From the NCBI GenBank assembly GCA_003153975.1, contig PMBZ01000020.1, positions 22,490-57,954 on the forward strand: 35,465 nt of DNA, given 5' to 3'. Shown one piece after another: positions 8,006-17,340 of the stretch (its first letter is position 1; every line of letters starts with the position of its first letter). The stretch comes from Hyphomicrobiales bacterium (GTDB lineage Bacteria; Pseudomonadota; Alphaproteobacteria; Rhizobiales; Rhodomicrobiaceae). A program made the translations under genes and the position numbers. The notes beneath the pieces were generated by a model, which was not told where the DNA came from, did no database searches, and was given only the letters and a program-made list of their open reading frames with translations.

Positions 8006-8152
8006 AGGCTTGCTCCGCATTGGAAAAAGGGGAACGGCCGGCCAGGGAGACGGAACCGGCCTCCTTCACAGCGGCTTCGCATAGGGGTGAAACTAAGGCG
8101 CGATTGGGGTGTTCCATGCCGCAATTTTGCGTGGAATTCATGGTGCCAAGCT

Positions 8153-8578
8153 TCACTTGCCGGGCAGCGGCCAAGGTGTCGTGGAGCCCATCTTTTGGGC
8201 TTGCTCGTAGTCGGCGCGCAATTGGCGCGTCAACTCGCCGAGTGCCGGGTAATCCGCCGGCAGGTGCCCGGCGACGCAGGCCCCGAGGCAGATTTTGGTT
8301 TCGGCGACGGTCCGGTCCGCCACCGCACGGTTGGGGAACGTCATGTTGGCGTATTTGTCCGCGCAGAGGAATTGGCAGAAACCGCGAACGCGGCCGAAGA
8401 CCGTTTGCCGCTGCCCGTCTGTCCATTGGCTGAACGGTGCCTTGGGCAGTCCAGAAACAGGAGCCCTGACCGCATAAGCGTTGATCTCGGCCTGCGGGCT
8501 TTGCGCTATCGCGGGCGCGCAAAAGCCCGCGGCCAGCACCGCAAGCATGAACCGGACCATGCCCTTGTACGACAACAT
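8153..8578 (-). CDS. Small secreted Cys-containing protein of unknown function
   Basis: 141 residues from the ATG at 8578, supported by GGGAG seven bases upstream; the longer frame to 8785 has no such site and would run through the promoter area of the divergent alpha-2-macroglobulin gene. It has a signal peptide (MVRFMLAVLAAGFCAPAIAQS, cleavage after AIA). The mature part has about four Cys (GFCQFLCADK, KICLGACVAG), consistent with two disulfides and a helical fold, and ends PWPLPGK. No family recognised. It is divergent from the alpha-2-macroglobulin gene with about 200 bases between starts, so the two might share regulation, but that is inference. Confidence 0.75.
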   Translation of the reverse strand: MLSYKGMVRFMLAVLAAGFCAPAIAQSPQAEINAYAVRAPVSGLPKAPFSQWTDGQRQTVFGRVRGFCQFLCADKYANMTFPNRAVADRTVAETKICLGACVAGHLPADYPALGELTRQLRADYEQAQKMGSTTPWPLPGK

Positions 8579-8778
8579 TCCAATGCTCCCATCGCGCCCG
8601 CGCTTCGCTCGCGGGATTAAGGAATTGCAAAGTGCCCCGCCAAATTGAAGCCTCCGCTCAAGCCTTTGTATACCAAGAAAAGTTTTTAGTCCCTTTTGTG
8701 CCCAAAGACCGGGGGGCAACACTTTTTCCGCCGTGCGGGAGCCCCAATTCCGCCACCAACCTGATGGGGCATGAGGAC

Positions 8779-11700
8779 ATGTCAAATTTTAGCCGGGTTC
8801 GCGCTATGTTCAAATCGTTGCGCCTTTTCTTCACAATCCTCCTCACCGTTGCCTTCGCGGGCGCCGCCGCCGCGCAGAGCAAGCCCACGGTGGACGAGTC
8901 CATCGTCAGCGAGGCGCAAGCGTTCGAGAACACGCTGCAAACCACTTGGCCCACCAAGGGCAAGGATGCGAAAGGCTGGCTTGCCGAGGCGGGCAAGGCC
9001 GCCGGGAAAGAGGATCACAGGGCGGCGACCGGCTATTATGCCTCGTCCGCGCTTCTCGACAAGCATAACGCGGGAACCTGGCTCAAGCTTGCGCGCGAAT
9101 ATCTGGCTATCGACACCGATAAATATGGGGAGAAGAACACCTTCGCGCGCAACGCCGGCTCCTCCGCGTACATAGCCTACACCCACGGCAAGGCGCCGGC
9201 GGATCAGGCGGCGGCGCTCGCGGTTCTGGCCGATAGCCTCGGGCTCCGCGAGCAATGGCGGCCGGCGCTGCGCATCTACAAGATGAGCCTGGCGCTGGCG
9301 GCCAGCGAAGAGGTGCAGAAGGCCTATGACGAGGCCTTCAACGAGCACGGCTTCCGCATGCTCAACTACACCTCCGACAACGAGTCGAACGCCCCGCGAA
9401 TTTGCGTGCAGTTTTCCGATCCCCTCGCCAAGGGCAAGATCGATTTCGCGAACTACGTGACCGTCAACGGCGAGAAGGCGGCGTCCGTACGCGCGCAGGG
9501 CTCCCAGCTTTGCGTGGAGGATCTGCTGCATGGCAAGCGCTATGAGGTGAAGGTGCGCAGCGGCATCCCCTCGACCGAGGGCGACCAGTTGCCGAGCCCC
9601 GTCGAGCTGACCGTCTACATGCGCGACCGCTCGCCCTCCGTGCGGATCTCGGGCCGCAACTACGTGCTGCCGCGCATCGGCCAGCAGGGTATTCCGATCG
9701 TCAGCATCAACACCAAGCTGGTGAAGGCCTCGATCTACCGCATCGGCGACCGCCGCATCGCGACCGAGGTGCTGGACGGTGATTTCGAGCGCCAGCTTCA
9801 GGCTTACGAGCTGAAGCAGATCGCGGACACGAAGGGCGAGAAGCTTTGGACGGGCGAGATGCCGGTTACCTCCAAGCTCAACGAGGAGGTCACCACCGCG
9901 TTTCCGGTCGATACGCTGATGCCGAACCTCAAGCCCGGCCTCTATATTATCGCGGCAAGCGCTGCCGACGAAGCCGCGAAGCCTTCCGAGGACGGCGAGA
10001 ACGGCAGCGAGGATTCCAGCGCGAAGGCGACGCAGTGGTTCGTCGTCTCCGACCTGGGCCTGACGGCATTTTCGGGCGCGGACGGCGTGCATGTCTATGT
10101 GCGCTCGCTGGCCAGTGCTGCGCCGGTCCCGAACGCGGAAATCCGGCTGATCGCGCGCAATAACGAGGTTCTCGGCACCCTCAAGACCAACGAGGAAGGG
10201 GCCGCGGCGTTCGAGGCAGGGCTCAGCCACGGCACGGGCGGGCTTGCTCCCGCACTCGTGGTCGCGCGCGGCGCGGACAACGATTACGGCTTCCTGGATA
10301 TCACGAAGCAGGCGTTCGACCTGTCGGATCGCGGCGTCGGCGGGCGCACGCCTCCAGGGCCGCTCGATGCGATGGTGTTCACCGAGCGCGGCGTCTACCG
10401 GCCGGGCGAAAAGGTCTATGCGACCGCGCTCCTGCGCGACGCGGCGGCCAACGCCGTTACCGGCACGCCGCTTATTCTCAAGCTCTTCCGCCCCGATGGC
10501 GTCGAGGACCGGCGCCAGGCGCTGGCCGACGAAGGCAATGGCGGCCGGAGCTGGGAGATCGCCTTGCCCGAGACCGCTATGACGGGCTCGTGGCGGCTTG
10601 CGGCCTTCGCCGATCCGAAGGGCGCTTCGCTTTATGAGAAGACCTTCCTGGTCGAGGATTACGTGCCCGAGCGGCTGGAGATGAAGCTTAGCGCCTCGCA
10701 GCCAACGATCTCGGCGGCGGCCCCTGGCGTCATCGATCTTACGAGCCGCTACCTTTACGGCGCGCCGGCCGCCGATCTCGGCCTCGAAGGTGAGATCACG
10801 GTCTCGGTCAGCGACGAGCTGACGGGGTTTCCAGGCTTCCGCGCGGGCCAGCAGGACGAGAAGTTCACGACCGTCCGCAAGGAACTGGAGGCGCTGCCGA
10901 ACACCGACGAGAGCGGCGCGGCAAGGCTTTCCATAGCGCTGCCGGAGCTGCCGCAAACCTCGAAGCCGCTGAGGGCGGACGTTGCGATCCGCCTGCGCGA
11001 GCCGAGCGGGCGCGCGCTCACCGACAAGATCGCGATGAAAATAAACACAGGCAAGAGCTTCATCGGCGTGAAGCAGCTCTTCGACGGCTCCGTCGACCAG
11101 GGCGCGCCGGCCGAGTTCGAGCTGGTGGGCATTGGCCCGGATGGCAAGCAGGCCGCGCTCAATGGCGTGAAATGGGAGCTGCAGCGGATCGAGCATCAGT
11201 TCCAGTGGTATTCCCGCGACAGCCGCTGGGCCTACGAACTGGTTACGATCGAGAGCCGGGCCGGCGGCGGCACGGTGGACATCCCGGCCGGGGGAACAGT
11301 CAAGATCGCGGCGCCGGTGGAAGGCGGCCGCTACCGCCTCGATGTTTCCACCGCCACGCCGCAGGGGCCTTCGACGAGCGTTTCCTTCTACGCGGGCTGG
11401 TATGCCACCGAGGCTTCGGACACGCCGGAAATCCTGAACCTGGCGCTCGACCGCGCCTCTTATAAGCCGGGCGACGAGTTGAAGGTACAGGTCGCGCCGC
11501 GCATGGCGGGCGAGGCTCTGGTCGCCATCGTGAGCGACCGGGTGCTGGCGACGCAACTAATCAAGGTGGCCGCGTCCGGCGGCACGGCGAGCTTCAAGGT
11601 CGATCCGTCCTGGGGGCCTGGCGCCTACGCCACGGCCATCGCCTACCGGCCCATGGACAGCGCGGCCAAGCGCATGCCGAGCCGCGCGGTCGGCGCCAAG

Positions 11701-14181
11701 TGGATTCCGCTCGACACCAAGGCGCGCACGCTGTCCGTGGCGCTCGACACGCCGGCCAACGTCCGCCCCGCCGGCCCCGTCACGGTCTCCGCGAACGTTT
11801 CGGGCCTCGACGCCGGCGAGAAGGCGACCCTTGTGATCTCGGGCGTCGATCTGGGCATCCTCAACATCACGCGCTATAAGACGCCGCAGCCGGGCGCCTA
11901 CTTCTTCGCGCAGCGCCGACTGGGGCTGGAGATGCGCGACCTTTACGGCAAGCTGATCGACGGCATGCAGGGCGTGCGCGGGGCGGTGCGCTCCGGCGGC
12001 GACGAGGGCGGCTTCAGCATGGCGGGCAGGCCGCTGGCCGAAGTGCCGCTCGCGGTCTATTCCGGCCCCTTGCAAACCGATGCCAATGGCAATGCGCAGG
12101 TGACGTTCACGCTGCCTGCCTTCAACGGCACGATGCGGCTTGCGGCGCAGGTGTGGTCCGCGTCCAAGCTGGGCCATGGCGAGAAGGATGTGATCGTGCG
12201 CGACACGGTGGTGGCGCAGGCGACCCCGCCCAAGTTCCTGATGCTTGGCGATACATCCTCGCTGCATTTGAGCATCGAAAATGTCGAAGCGCAGGCTGGC
12301 ACGTACAAGCTGACGGCGAAAGCCGATGGCGGCGTCGAGGTTACCGGCCCGGCCGAGCGCGAGCTGACGCTCGGGCTCAACAAGCGCATCAGCCAGACCG
12401 TCGGCCTCAAGGGCGCCTCGGTTGGCGATGGACATGTCTCCTTCGCGCTCACCGGGCCAGGCGTGTCCATCGAGCGGAACTACGCGATCCCGGTCGAGCC
12501 GCCGGCACCCAATGTGCGCCGCCAGACGAACGAGGTTCTGGCCGCGTCCACGGGCTCGCTCAAGGTTGGCGCCGAGTTGATCCGCGATCTGGTTCCGGCA
12601 TCCGCGAAGGTCTCGGTGACGGCGAGCCGCACCGCTTCCTTCGACGTGCCCGGCCTGCTCCTGGGCCTCGACCGCTACCCCTTCGGCTGCGCCGAGCAGA
12701 CAACGAGCCGCGCGCTGCCGCTGCTCTACTACGATGAGGTGGCTTCTCGCGCGCATATCAGCAAGGAACCGAAGGCGAAGCCTGCCATCGAGAAGGCGAT
12801 TACGCGCCTCTACGAGATGCAGTCCTCGACCGGCGGCTTCGGGCTTTGGGGGCCGTCCTACGAGGATATCTGGCTTACGGCTTACGTGGCCGAGTTCCTG
12901 ACCCGCGCCAAGGAGAAGGGCTTCGCCGTTCGCGAGGTGAACTACGAGCTGGCCATCGACCGGCTGAAGAATACCGTCAACAACACGCGCGACTTCAAGT
13001 CCGGCGGCGAGACGCTTGCCTATTCGCTCTATGTGCTGGCGCGCTCCGGGCGCGGCGTGCTGGGCGATTTGCGCTACTACGCGGATACGAAGATCGATGC
13101 GTTCTCGACGCCGATCGCCAAGGCGCAACTCGCCGCTGGGCTAGCCATGCTCGGCGACAAGGAGCGCTCGGCGGTCGCGTTCAACTCAGCCCTTGCTTCG
13201 CTTGTGAAGCCCGACGCCCAAGTGCCGCTGGCACGCCGCGCCGGCGCCGATACGCCGGTGGCGCACGCAAGCCGTTCGGACTACGGCACGGAGCTTCGCG
13301 ACGCGGCGGCCGTGCTCGCACTGATGGGCGAGGGCGGCGCCAGCACGGCCCAACTCCAGAAGGCGTTCGAGATCGTCACCGCGCTCAGGGCGCAGCACAG
13401 GGATACCACGACGCAGGAAAGCCTCTGGCTCCTGCTCGCGGCCCGCACGCTCGACGCTCAGAACAGGGATCTGACGCTTGAGGTGAACGGGGCGGCCGTC
13501 AAGGGTGCGTTCCAGACGGTGCTTTCCGGCAGCGACCTTGCCGCCCCCTCGATCCCGATTATCAATGTAAGCGCCATCCTGCCGAATTCCTCCTCGCAGA
13601 AGTTCGAGGCGGCCATCAGCCAGGAGCAGTTCGCCAAGGACGGGCTGGTGGTCAAGAACACGGGCCGCGACGCCGTGCCCGCCACCGTGCTCGTCAGCGG
13701 CGAAGGTCTTGAGCTTGAGCCATCGGCGGAGAGCGGTTTCAAGATCGAGCGCAAGACCTACACGCCGGACGGCCGCGAGATCGACCCCGGCAAGGTGAAG
13801 CAGAACGACCGCATTGTCGTTGTGCTGACGGTCACCGAGGTGGAACCGAAGGCGGCGCAGATCGTTGTCGAGGACAGGCTTGCCGCCGGCTTCGATATCG
13901 AGAACCCGGCGCTGCTCAAGGGGACCGACTTGAAGAGCTTCGCGTGGCTGCCTTCGACTTACTCGCCGGTCTTCTCGGCCTTCCGCGACGACCGCTTCGT
14001 GGCGGCCTATTCGGTGGAAGGCTCGCGCAAGGTGCCCGCGGCAATAACCATGGCCTATGTCATGCGCGCGGTAACGCCGGGCGTCTACACCCACGCCGGC
14101 GCCCGCGCCGAGGATATGTACCGGCCCGGCCGCTTCGCGCGCACCGCTGGAGCCAAGGTCGAGATCGGCGGGGCGCAGTAA
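8779..14181 (+). CDS. Bacterial alpha-2-macroglobulin (YfhM-like)
   Basis: 1800 residues from the ATG at 8779; an ATG at 8806 would put the signal peptide (MFKSLRLFFTILLTVAFAGA) right at the N-terminus and is equally possible. There is no lipobox, so the protein looks soluble and periplasmic, unlike lipidated E. coli YfhM. A helical N-terminal region (about 35-170) precedes a long run of beta-sandwich MG domains, including VYRPGEKVYATALLRD and FNGTMRLAAQVW. The thioester motif CAEQ begins at Cys1304 (12688) in YPFGCAEQTTSR, followed by an alpha/alpha-toroid thioester domain and a C-terminal receptor-like domain. The intact thioester predicts covalent trapping of attacking proteases. pbpC follows 138 bases downstream, the known A2M-PbpC partnership proposed to guard and repair the cell wall. 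Confidence 0.95.
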   Translation: MSNFSRVRAMFKSLRLFFTILLTVAFAGAAAAQSKPTVDESIVSEAQAFENTLQTTWPTKGKDAKGWLAEAGKAAGKEDHRAATGYYASSALLDKHNAGTWLKLAREYLAIDTDKYGEKNTFARNAGSSAYIAYTHGKAPADQAAALAVLADSLGLREQWRPALRIYKMSLALAASEEVQKAYDEAFNEHGFRMLNYTSDNESNAPRICVQFSDPLAKGKIDFANYVTVNGEKAASVRAQGSQLCVEDLLHGKRYEVKVRSGIPSTEGDQLPSPVELTVYMRDRSPSVRISGRNYVLPRIGQQGIPIVSINTKLVKASIYRIGDRRIATEVLDGDFERQLQAYELKQIADTKGEKLWTGEMPVTSKLNEEVTTAFPVDTLMPNLKPGLYIIAASAADEAAKPSEDGENGSEDSSAKATQWFVVSDLGLTAFSGADGVHVYVRSLASAAPVPNAEIRLIARNNEVLGTLKTNEEGAAAFEAGLSHGTGGLAPALVVARGADNDYGFLDITKQAFDLSDRGVGGRTPPGPLDAMVFTERGVYRPGEKVYATALLRDAAANAVTGTPLILKLFRPDGVEDRRQALADEGNGGRSWEIALPETAMTGSWRLAAFADPKGASLYEKTFLVEDYVPERLEMKLSASQPTISAAAPGVIDLTSRYLYGAPAADLGLEGEITVSVSDELTGFPGFRAGQQDEKFTTVRKELEALPNTDESGAARLSIALPELPQTSKPLRADVAIRLREPSGRALTDKIAMKINTGKSFIGVKQLFDGSVDQGAPAEFELVGIGPDGKQAALNGVKWELQRIEHQFQWYSRDSRWAYELVTIESRAGGGTVDIPAGGTVKIAAPVEGGRYRLDVSTATPQGPSTSVSFYAGWYATEASDTPEILNLALDRASYKPGDELKVQVAPRMAGEALVAIVSDRVLATQLIKVAASGGTASFKVDPSWGPGAYATAIAYRPMDSAAKRMPSRAVGAKWIPLDTKARTLSVALDTPANVRPAGPVTVSANVSGLDAGEKATLVISGVDLGILNITRYKTPQPGAYFFAQRRLGLEMRDLYGKLIDGMQGVRGAVRSGGDEGGFSMAGRPLAEVPLAVYSGPLQTDANGNAQVTFTLPAFNGTMRLAAQVWSASKLGHGEKDVIVRDTVVAQATPPKFLMLGDTSSLHLSIENVEAQAGTYKLTAKADGGVEVTGPAERELTLGLNKRISQTVGLKGASVGDGHVSFALTGPGVSIERNYAIPVEPPAPNVRRQTNEVLAASTGSLKVGAELIRDLVPASAKVSVTASRTASFDVPGLLLGLDRYPFGCAEQTTSRALPLLYYDEVASRAHISKEPKAKPAIEKAITRLYEMQSSTGGFGLWGPSYEDIWLTAYVAEFLTRAKEKGFAVREVNYELAIDRLKNTVNNTRDFKSGGETLAYSLYVLARSGRGVLGDLRYYADTKIDAFSTPIAKAQLAAGLAMLGDKERSAVAFNSALASLVKPDAQVPLARRAGADTPVAHASRSDYGTELRDAAAVLALMGEGGASTAQLQKAFEIVTALRAQHRDTTTQESLWLLLAARTLDAQNRDLTLEVNGAAVKGAFQTVLSGSDLAAPSIPIINVSAILPNSSSQKFEAAISQEQFAKDGLVVKNTGRDAVPATVLVSGEGLELEPSAESGFKIERKTYTPDGREIDPGKVKQNDRIVVVLTVTEVEPKAAQIVVEDRLAAGFDIENPALLKGTDLKSFAWLPSTYSPVFSAFRDDRFVAAYSVEGSRKVPAAITMAYVMRAVTPGVYTHAGARAEDMYRPGRFARTAGAKVEIGGAQ

Positions 14182-14201
14182 TATGATCCCGATGCCTGCA
14201 A

Positions 14202-14311
14202 CCCCTCACCCGGCCGCTTCGCGGCCACCCTCTCCCGCAAGGGGAGAGGGTACTTGCGCTGTTGCGAGGGTTTCCCCTCTCCCCTTGCGGGAGAGGGGCA
14301 GGGGTGAGGGG
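14202..14311. repeat. GGGTGAGGGG-type palindromic repeat E2
   Basis: About 110 bases filling the gap between the alpha-2-macroglobulin gene and pbpC. Ends are CCCCTCACCC (14202-14211) and GGGTGAGGGG (14302-14311). Inside are GGCCGC-ttc-GCGGCC and two long CCCTCTCCC/GGGAGAGGG-type hairpins. It lacks the nested triple hairpin of E1. Its right end sits directly at the pbpC start region and its GAGGGG could serve as the Shine-Dalgarno sequence. Confidence 0.85.
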
Positions 14312-14319
14312 TGGCAACT

Positions 14320-16419
14320 GTGAAAACGCGAGCATTTGTCCTGCGTTCTTGCTGTGCTGCCGCGGCTGTCATCCTGCTCGCACTCGCCGCGTATAGCCTG
14401 AAGCTCTTCGAACCGCTGCCGCTCGACGCCGCAGCCTCCTCCTCGCGGCTGGTGCTCGACCGCGACGGCCACCTGCTGCGCGCCTTCACCACGCCGGACG
14501 GGCGCTGGCGGCTCGACGCAAAGCCCGAGGATGTGAGCGCGACCTATCTTTCGCTGCTCATGGCCTTCGAGGACCGGCGCTTCTGGACGCATCCGGGCGT
14601 GGACCCGCTGGCCTTTGTCCGGGCAGTCTCGCAGGGCGTCCGGCATGCGCGTCCCGTTTCTGGCGGCTCGACGCTGACCATGCAGGTCGCGCGGCTGCTG
14701 CGCGGCTCGCCAACGCATTCGATCCCCGCCAAGTTCCAGCAGATCGCGGATGCCGTCCGGCTGGAGGCAACGCTTTCCAAGCGCGAGATCCTGTCGCTCT
14801 ATCTGAAACTCGCTCCCTATGGCGGCAACCTCGAAGGTGTACGCGCCGCCTCGCTCGCCTATTTCGGCAAGGAGCCGCACCGGCTCAACATCGCCGAGGC
14901 AGCGCTCCTGGTGGCGATCCCGCAATCGCCGGAGATGCGCCGGCTCGACCGCGGCGAGGATGAGCACCGTTACGCAAACCTCGTGCAGGCGCGCAACCGC
15001 GTCATCATGCGAGCCGCCGCCGCGCATGCCATCACGCTAGCCGACGCGAAGGCCGCCACCCTGCAGGCGGCGCCGCGCGGCAGGCGGGAATTTCCAGCGC
15101 TTGCCCCGCATCTTTCCGACCGGCTGATCGCGGGCATGCCGGACGCGCTTGCAATCCAGACCTCCATCGACGGCAAGCTGCAAGAGGCCGCCGAGCAGAT
15201 CGCGCGGCGGAATGCGCAAGGCTTCGGCGAGAAGGTTTCCATCGCCGCCCTCGTGGTCAGCAACCGCACGGGCGAGGTGCTGGCGCATGTGGGCTCGGCG
15301 GGATATTTCGACGAGACGCGGCTCGGCGCCATCGACATGACGGCCGCGATCCGCTCGCCGGGCTCGGCGCTGAAGCCGTTCATCTATGGGCTCGCCTTCG
15401 AGGACGGGCTCGCGCACCCCGAGACGCTGATCGAGGACCGGCCCGTGCGCTTCGATACCTACGCGCCAGTGAATTTCGACGGTGCGTTCCACGGCACGGT
15501 GACGGTGCGCACCGCGCTGCAACTCTCGCTGAATGTGCCTGCGGTGAAGGTGTTGAACGAGGTTGGTTCCGTGAAACTCGCGGCCCGCTTCCGCGATGCC
15601 GGCATGCCGTTCCAGGTGCCCCGCAATTTGACGGTGGCGCTGGGTGGTGTGGGGCTGACCCTGGAAAATCTGACCGGGCTATATCTGGCGCTGGCCAGAG
15701 GCGGAAGCGTGATCCCTATCCGCTATCGGAAGGATAATTCCGGGCCGGTCTGGAACGCGCCCGATGCGCCTGCGCTGCTTCAGCCGGCGGCGGCGTGGTA
15801 CGTGACCGATATTCTGCGGGGCGCGCCGGTACCGGCAAGCGCGACACCCGGTGCGATCGCTTTCAAAACCGGCACGTCCTACGGGTTCCGCGACGCGTGG
15901 GCGGCGGGCTTCGACGGTGAATACACCGTCGCGGTTTGGGTCGGCCGGCCGGATGCCAGCTCGGTGCCGGGCCTCGTGGGTTTGCGGGTTGCGGCGCCCG
16001 TGCTGTTTGAACTGTTCGCCGCCTTGGGTCCGCACCGCGCGCCTTTCAGCGCGGCCCCCGCCAACGTGATCGGCCTGCGCAAGAACGCGGAGCTGCCGCC
16101 GCCGCTGCGTGTGTTCCACGAGCAAAGGCGCGACGCGCCGGCGGGGCCGGGACAGGAGGCGCCTTTGCGCATTGCCTATCCGCCGGCGAATGCGGAGGTC
16201 GAGATGGCGGCTGCGGAAGGCGACGCGGAAAAACTTCCTGTCGCGCTCAAGGCCGAGGGCGGGACGCTGCCGCTCACCTGGCTTGTGGACGGCATCCCCT
16301 TGCAATCCTCGCCGCACCGGCGCGATGCGTTCCTGAAGCCCGCCGGGCCGGGCTTCGTGCAGATCACCGTCGTCGATGCGGACGGCCGCTCGGACCGCAC
16401 GCATATCCGGCTGCGCTAA
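14320..16419 (+). CDS. pbpC: Penicillin-binding protein 1C (PbpC)
   Basis: 699 residues from a GTG at 14320 with GAGGGG eight bases upstream; a GTG at 14311 would add three residues. Bifunctional peptidoglycan synthase of the inner membrane. Order: a membrane anchor (about 11-28); a GT51 glycosyltransferase domain (about 55-230) with catalytic Glu84 in AFEDRRFWTHPGVD; a transpeptidase domain with active Ser349 in SALK, SLN in LQLSLNVPAV, and the KTG triad at Lys516 in FKTGTSYGFRDAW; and a C-terminal BiPBP_C-like domain (about 620-699) with GTLPLTWLVDG. It follows the alpha-2-macroglobulin gene on the same strand across repeat E2, the order seen for yfhM-pbpC in other Gram-negative bacteria. 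Predicted to repair peptidoglycan after envelope damage. Confidence 0.96.
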   Translation: MKTRAFVLRSCCAAAAVILLALAAYSLKLFEPLPLDAAASSSRLVLDRDGHLLRAFTTPDGRWRLDAKPEDVSATYLSLLMAFEDRRFWTHPGVDPLAFVRAVSQGVRHARPVSGGSTLTMQVARLLRGSPTHSIPAKFQQIADAVRLEATLSKREILSLYLKLAPYGGNLEGVRAASLAYFGKEPHRLNIAEAALLVAIPQSPEMRRLDRGEDEHRYANLVQARNRVIMRAAAAHAITLADAKAATLQAAPRGRREFPALAPHLSDRLIAGMPDALAIQTSIDGKLQEAAEQIARRNAQGFGEKVSIAALVVSNRTGEVLAHVGSAGYFDETRLGAIDMTAAIRSPGSALKPFIYGLAFEDGLAHPETLIEDRPVRFDTYAPVNFDGAFHGTVTVRTALQLSLNVPAVKVLNEVGSVKLAARFRDAGMPFQVPRNLTVALGGVGLTLENLTGLYLALARGGSVIPIRYRKDNSGPVWNAPDAPALLQPAAAWYVTDILRGAPVPASATPGAIAFKTGTSYGFRDAWAAGFDGEYTVAVWVGRPDASSVPGLVGLRVAAPVLFELFAALGPHRAPFSAAPANVIGLRKNAELPPPLRVFHEQRRDAPAGPGQEAPLRIAYPPANAEVEMAAAEGDAEKLPVALKAEGGTLPLTWLVDGIPLQSSPHRRDAFLKPAGPGFVQITVVDADGRSDRTHIRLR

Positions 16420-16456
16420 GAGCTTACCAGATCGCGGCGGTCCGGGGCAGGCGCGC

Positions 16457-16723
16457 CTATGGGGCGCTACATGCGAACACCGATGGCATGTAATCGAGAC
16501 TGAAGCAGGAATTGTCCCAGCCTATTGTGCCCGACCGGAGCCGCCAGCCATTGCAGTCTATCAGGTTCCCTGCAGCGTTGCGGTGTATCGGGCAGCGGTA
16601 TGCTTCTCTCTCGACCACAGGATGATAGGCTGCGGCCCTGCCCTGGGCGGGGTTAGCGTAGGGAGGAGCGGCTGAAAGCGCCAGGCACGCAGCGATGGTC
16701 ATCAACGTGCTGTATCTGGTCAT
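16457..16723 (-). CDS. Very small secreted protein of unknown function
   Basis: 88 residues. The ATG at 16723 has an excellent AGGAGG seven bases upstream, which makes this a convincing gene despite its size. It has a signal peptide (MTRYSTLMTIAACLALSAAPP, cleavage near AAPPYA). The mature protein, about 65 residues, contains four Cys (YRCPIH, DCNGW, SCFSL, FACSAP) and aromatic residues, suggesting a compact disulfide-bonded fold. No family recognised. Convergent with pbpC (37 bases between stops). Upstream lies about 200 bases with several inverted repeats before the zinc-finger gene, so it probably has its own promoter. Confidence 0.8.
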   Translation of the reverse strand: MTRYSTLMTIAACLALSAAPPYANPAQGRAAAYHPVVEREAYRCPIHRNAAGNLIDCNGWRLRSGTIGWDNSCFSLDYMPSVFACSAP

Positions 16724-16759
16724 GGTTCGCCTCCTAGCGTGAGTGCTATCGGAGATAGT

Positions 16760-16771
16760 ATCTAGCTAGAT
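16760..16771. promoter_or_regulatory. 12-bp perfect palindrome upstream of small secreted gene
   Basis: ATCTAGCTAGAT, 37-48 bases before the ATG at 16723, next to CTATC-gga-GATAG (16747-16759 area). Position fits an operator for the gene at 16457-16723; no known regulator motif is recognised. Confidence 0.3.
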
Positions 16772-16845
16772 GGTGAGATTCTACTATCGCTCACGTCAAA
16801 GTAGAACTCACAAAATATCACTATCTCTTGTTCCAGCGCCGCGCC

Positions 16846-16875
16846 TCAGCTTTGTCATTGCACAGCCAAAGCTGA
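16846..16875. promoter_or_regulatory. 9-bp inverted repeat between two minus-strand genes
   Basis: TCAGCTTTG (16846-16854) and CAAAGCTGA (16867-16875) match perfectly with a 12-base centre. It lies downstream of the zinc-finger/HTH gene and upstream of the small secreted gene. There is no T-run on either strand, so an operator is as likely as a terminator. Confidence 0.35.
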
Positions 16876-16929
16876 CAAAATGCATGCTTATATGCCGCAT
16901 TATTACAATCAGGGTGCGCCTGGACCGTC

Positions 16930-17274
16930 CTAAGCAAATCGCTCCCACGCGGCCTGGCGCGAGATGCCGAGCGTCTTGCCGATTGCCTCCCAGCTTACGC
17001 TGCGGCGCCGCAACTCGTCGATCATGGCCTGAAGTACGGTGCGCGTTGCCTCCACGGTCGCCTCGGCGGTCTTGAGGCCTGCCAGCAGCTCCTCGTTGGT
17101 CATTTCGCCCCAGCCGCCGGCCGTGGCCGGGGTTGCTTCAAGGATTTTGTTGCAGGTTCCGACGCAGCCGCCGCAGATGTAGACGCTGGGGCCTCCGATC
17201 AGCCGTGCAAGCTCCTTCTCGCTTTTGCCGCAGAACGAGCATTTGAGGGGCGATTTCCGTATGATCGAGAGCAT
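16930..17274 (-). CDS. ClpX-type C4 zinc finger / HTH protein
   Basis: 114 residues from the ATG at 17274, with GGAAGGA eight bases upstream; an ATG at 17283 sits directly against that site, and a longer frame to 17352 would run over the operator region. The N-terminal zinc finger (about 10-42) has [10 protein letters not shown] and [10 protein letters not shown], the four-Cys ligand pattern of the ClpX N-terminal domain, which binds substrates and adaptors. There is no AAA+ ATPase domain, so this is not ClpX. The C-terminus (about 85-114) contains [21 protein letters not shown], a helix-turn-helix. Likely a small DNA-binding regulator. It is divergent from hpnB, and the intergenic region holds two identical-spacing inverted repeats, which makes autoregulation or control of hpnB a reasonable inference. 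Confidence 0.85.
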   Translation of the reverse strand: MLSIIRKSPLKCSFCGKSEKELARLIGGPSVYICGGCVGTCNKILEATPATAGGWGEMTNEELLAGLKTAEATVEATRTVLQAMIDELRRRSVSWEAIGKTLGISRQAAWERFA

Positions 17275-17307
17275 TTCGAGCATCCTTCCGGTTACGGATA
17301 CTGCTGT

Positions 17308-17326
17308 TGTCAGGGAAAGATTGACA
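17308..17326. promoter_or_regulatory. Operator candidate 1, TGTCA-N9-TGACA
   Basis: TGTCA (17308-17312) and TGACA (17322-17326) with nine bases between. The same design recurs 33 bp away (17341-17359). It lies 34 bases upstream of the zinc-finger/HTH gene start and about 107 upstream of hpnB. Confidence 0.5.
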
Positions 17327-17340
17327 CCGCCGGCGCAGGC

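Noticed and set aside
8782-11556. Very long antisense frame opposite the alpha-2-macroglobulin gene
   Set aside because: A shadow frame caused by high GC; the plus strand has clear domains and the thioester motif.
11557-13128. Second long antisense frame opposite the alpha-2-macroglobulin gene
   Set aside because: Same reason; Arg/His/Gly-rich translation without family motifs.
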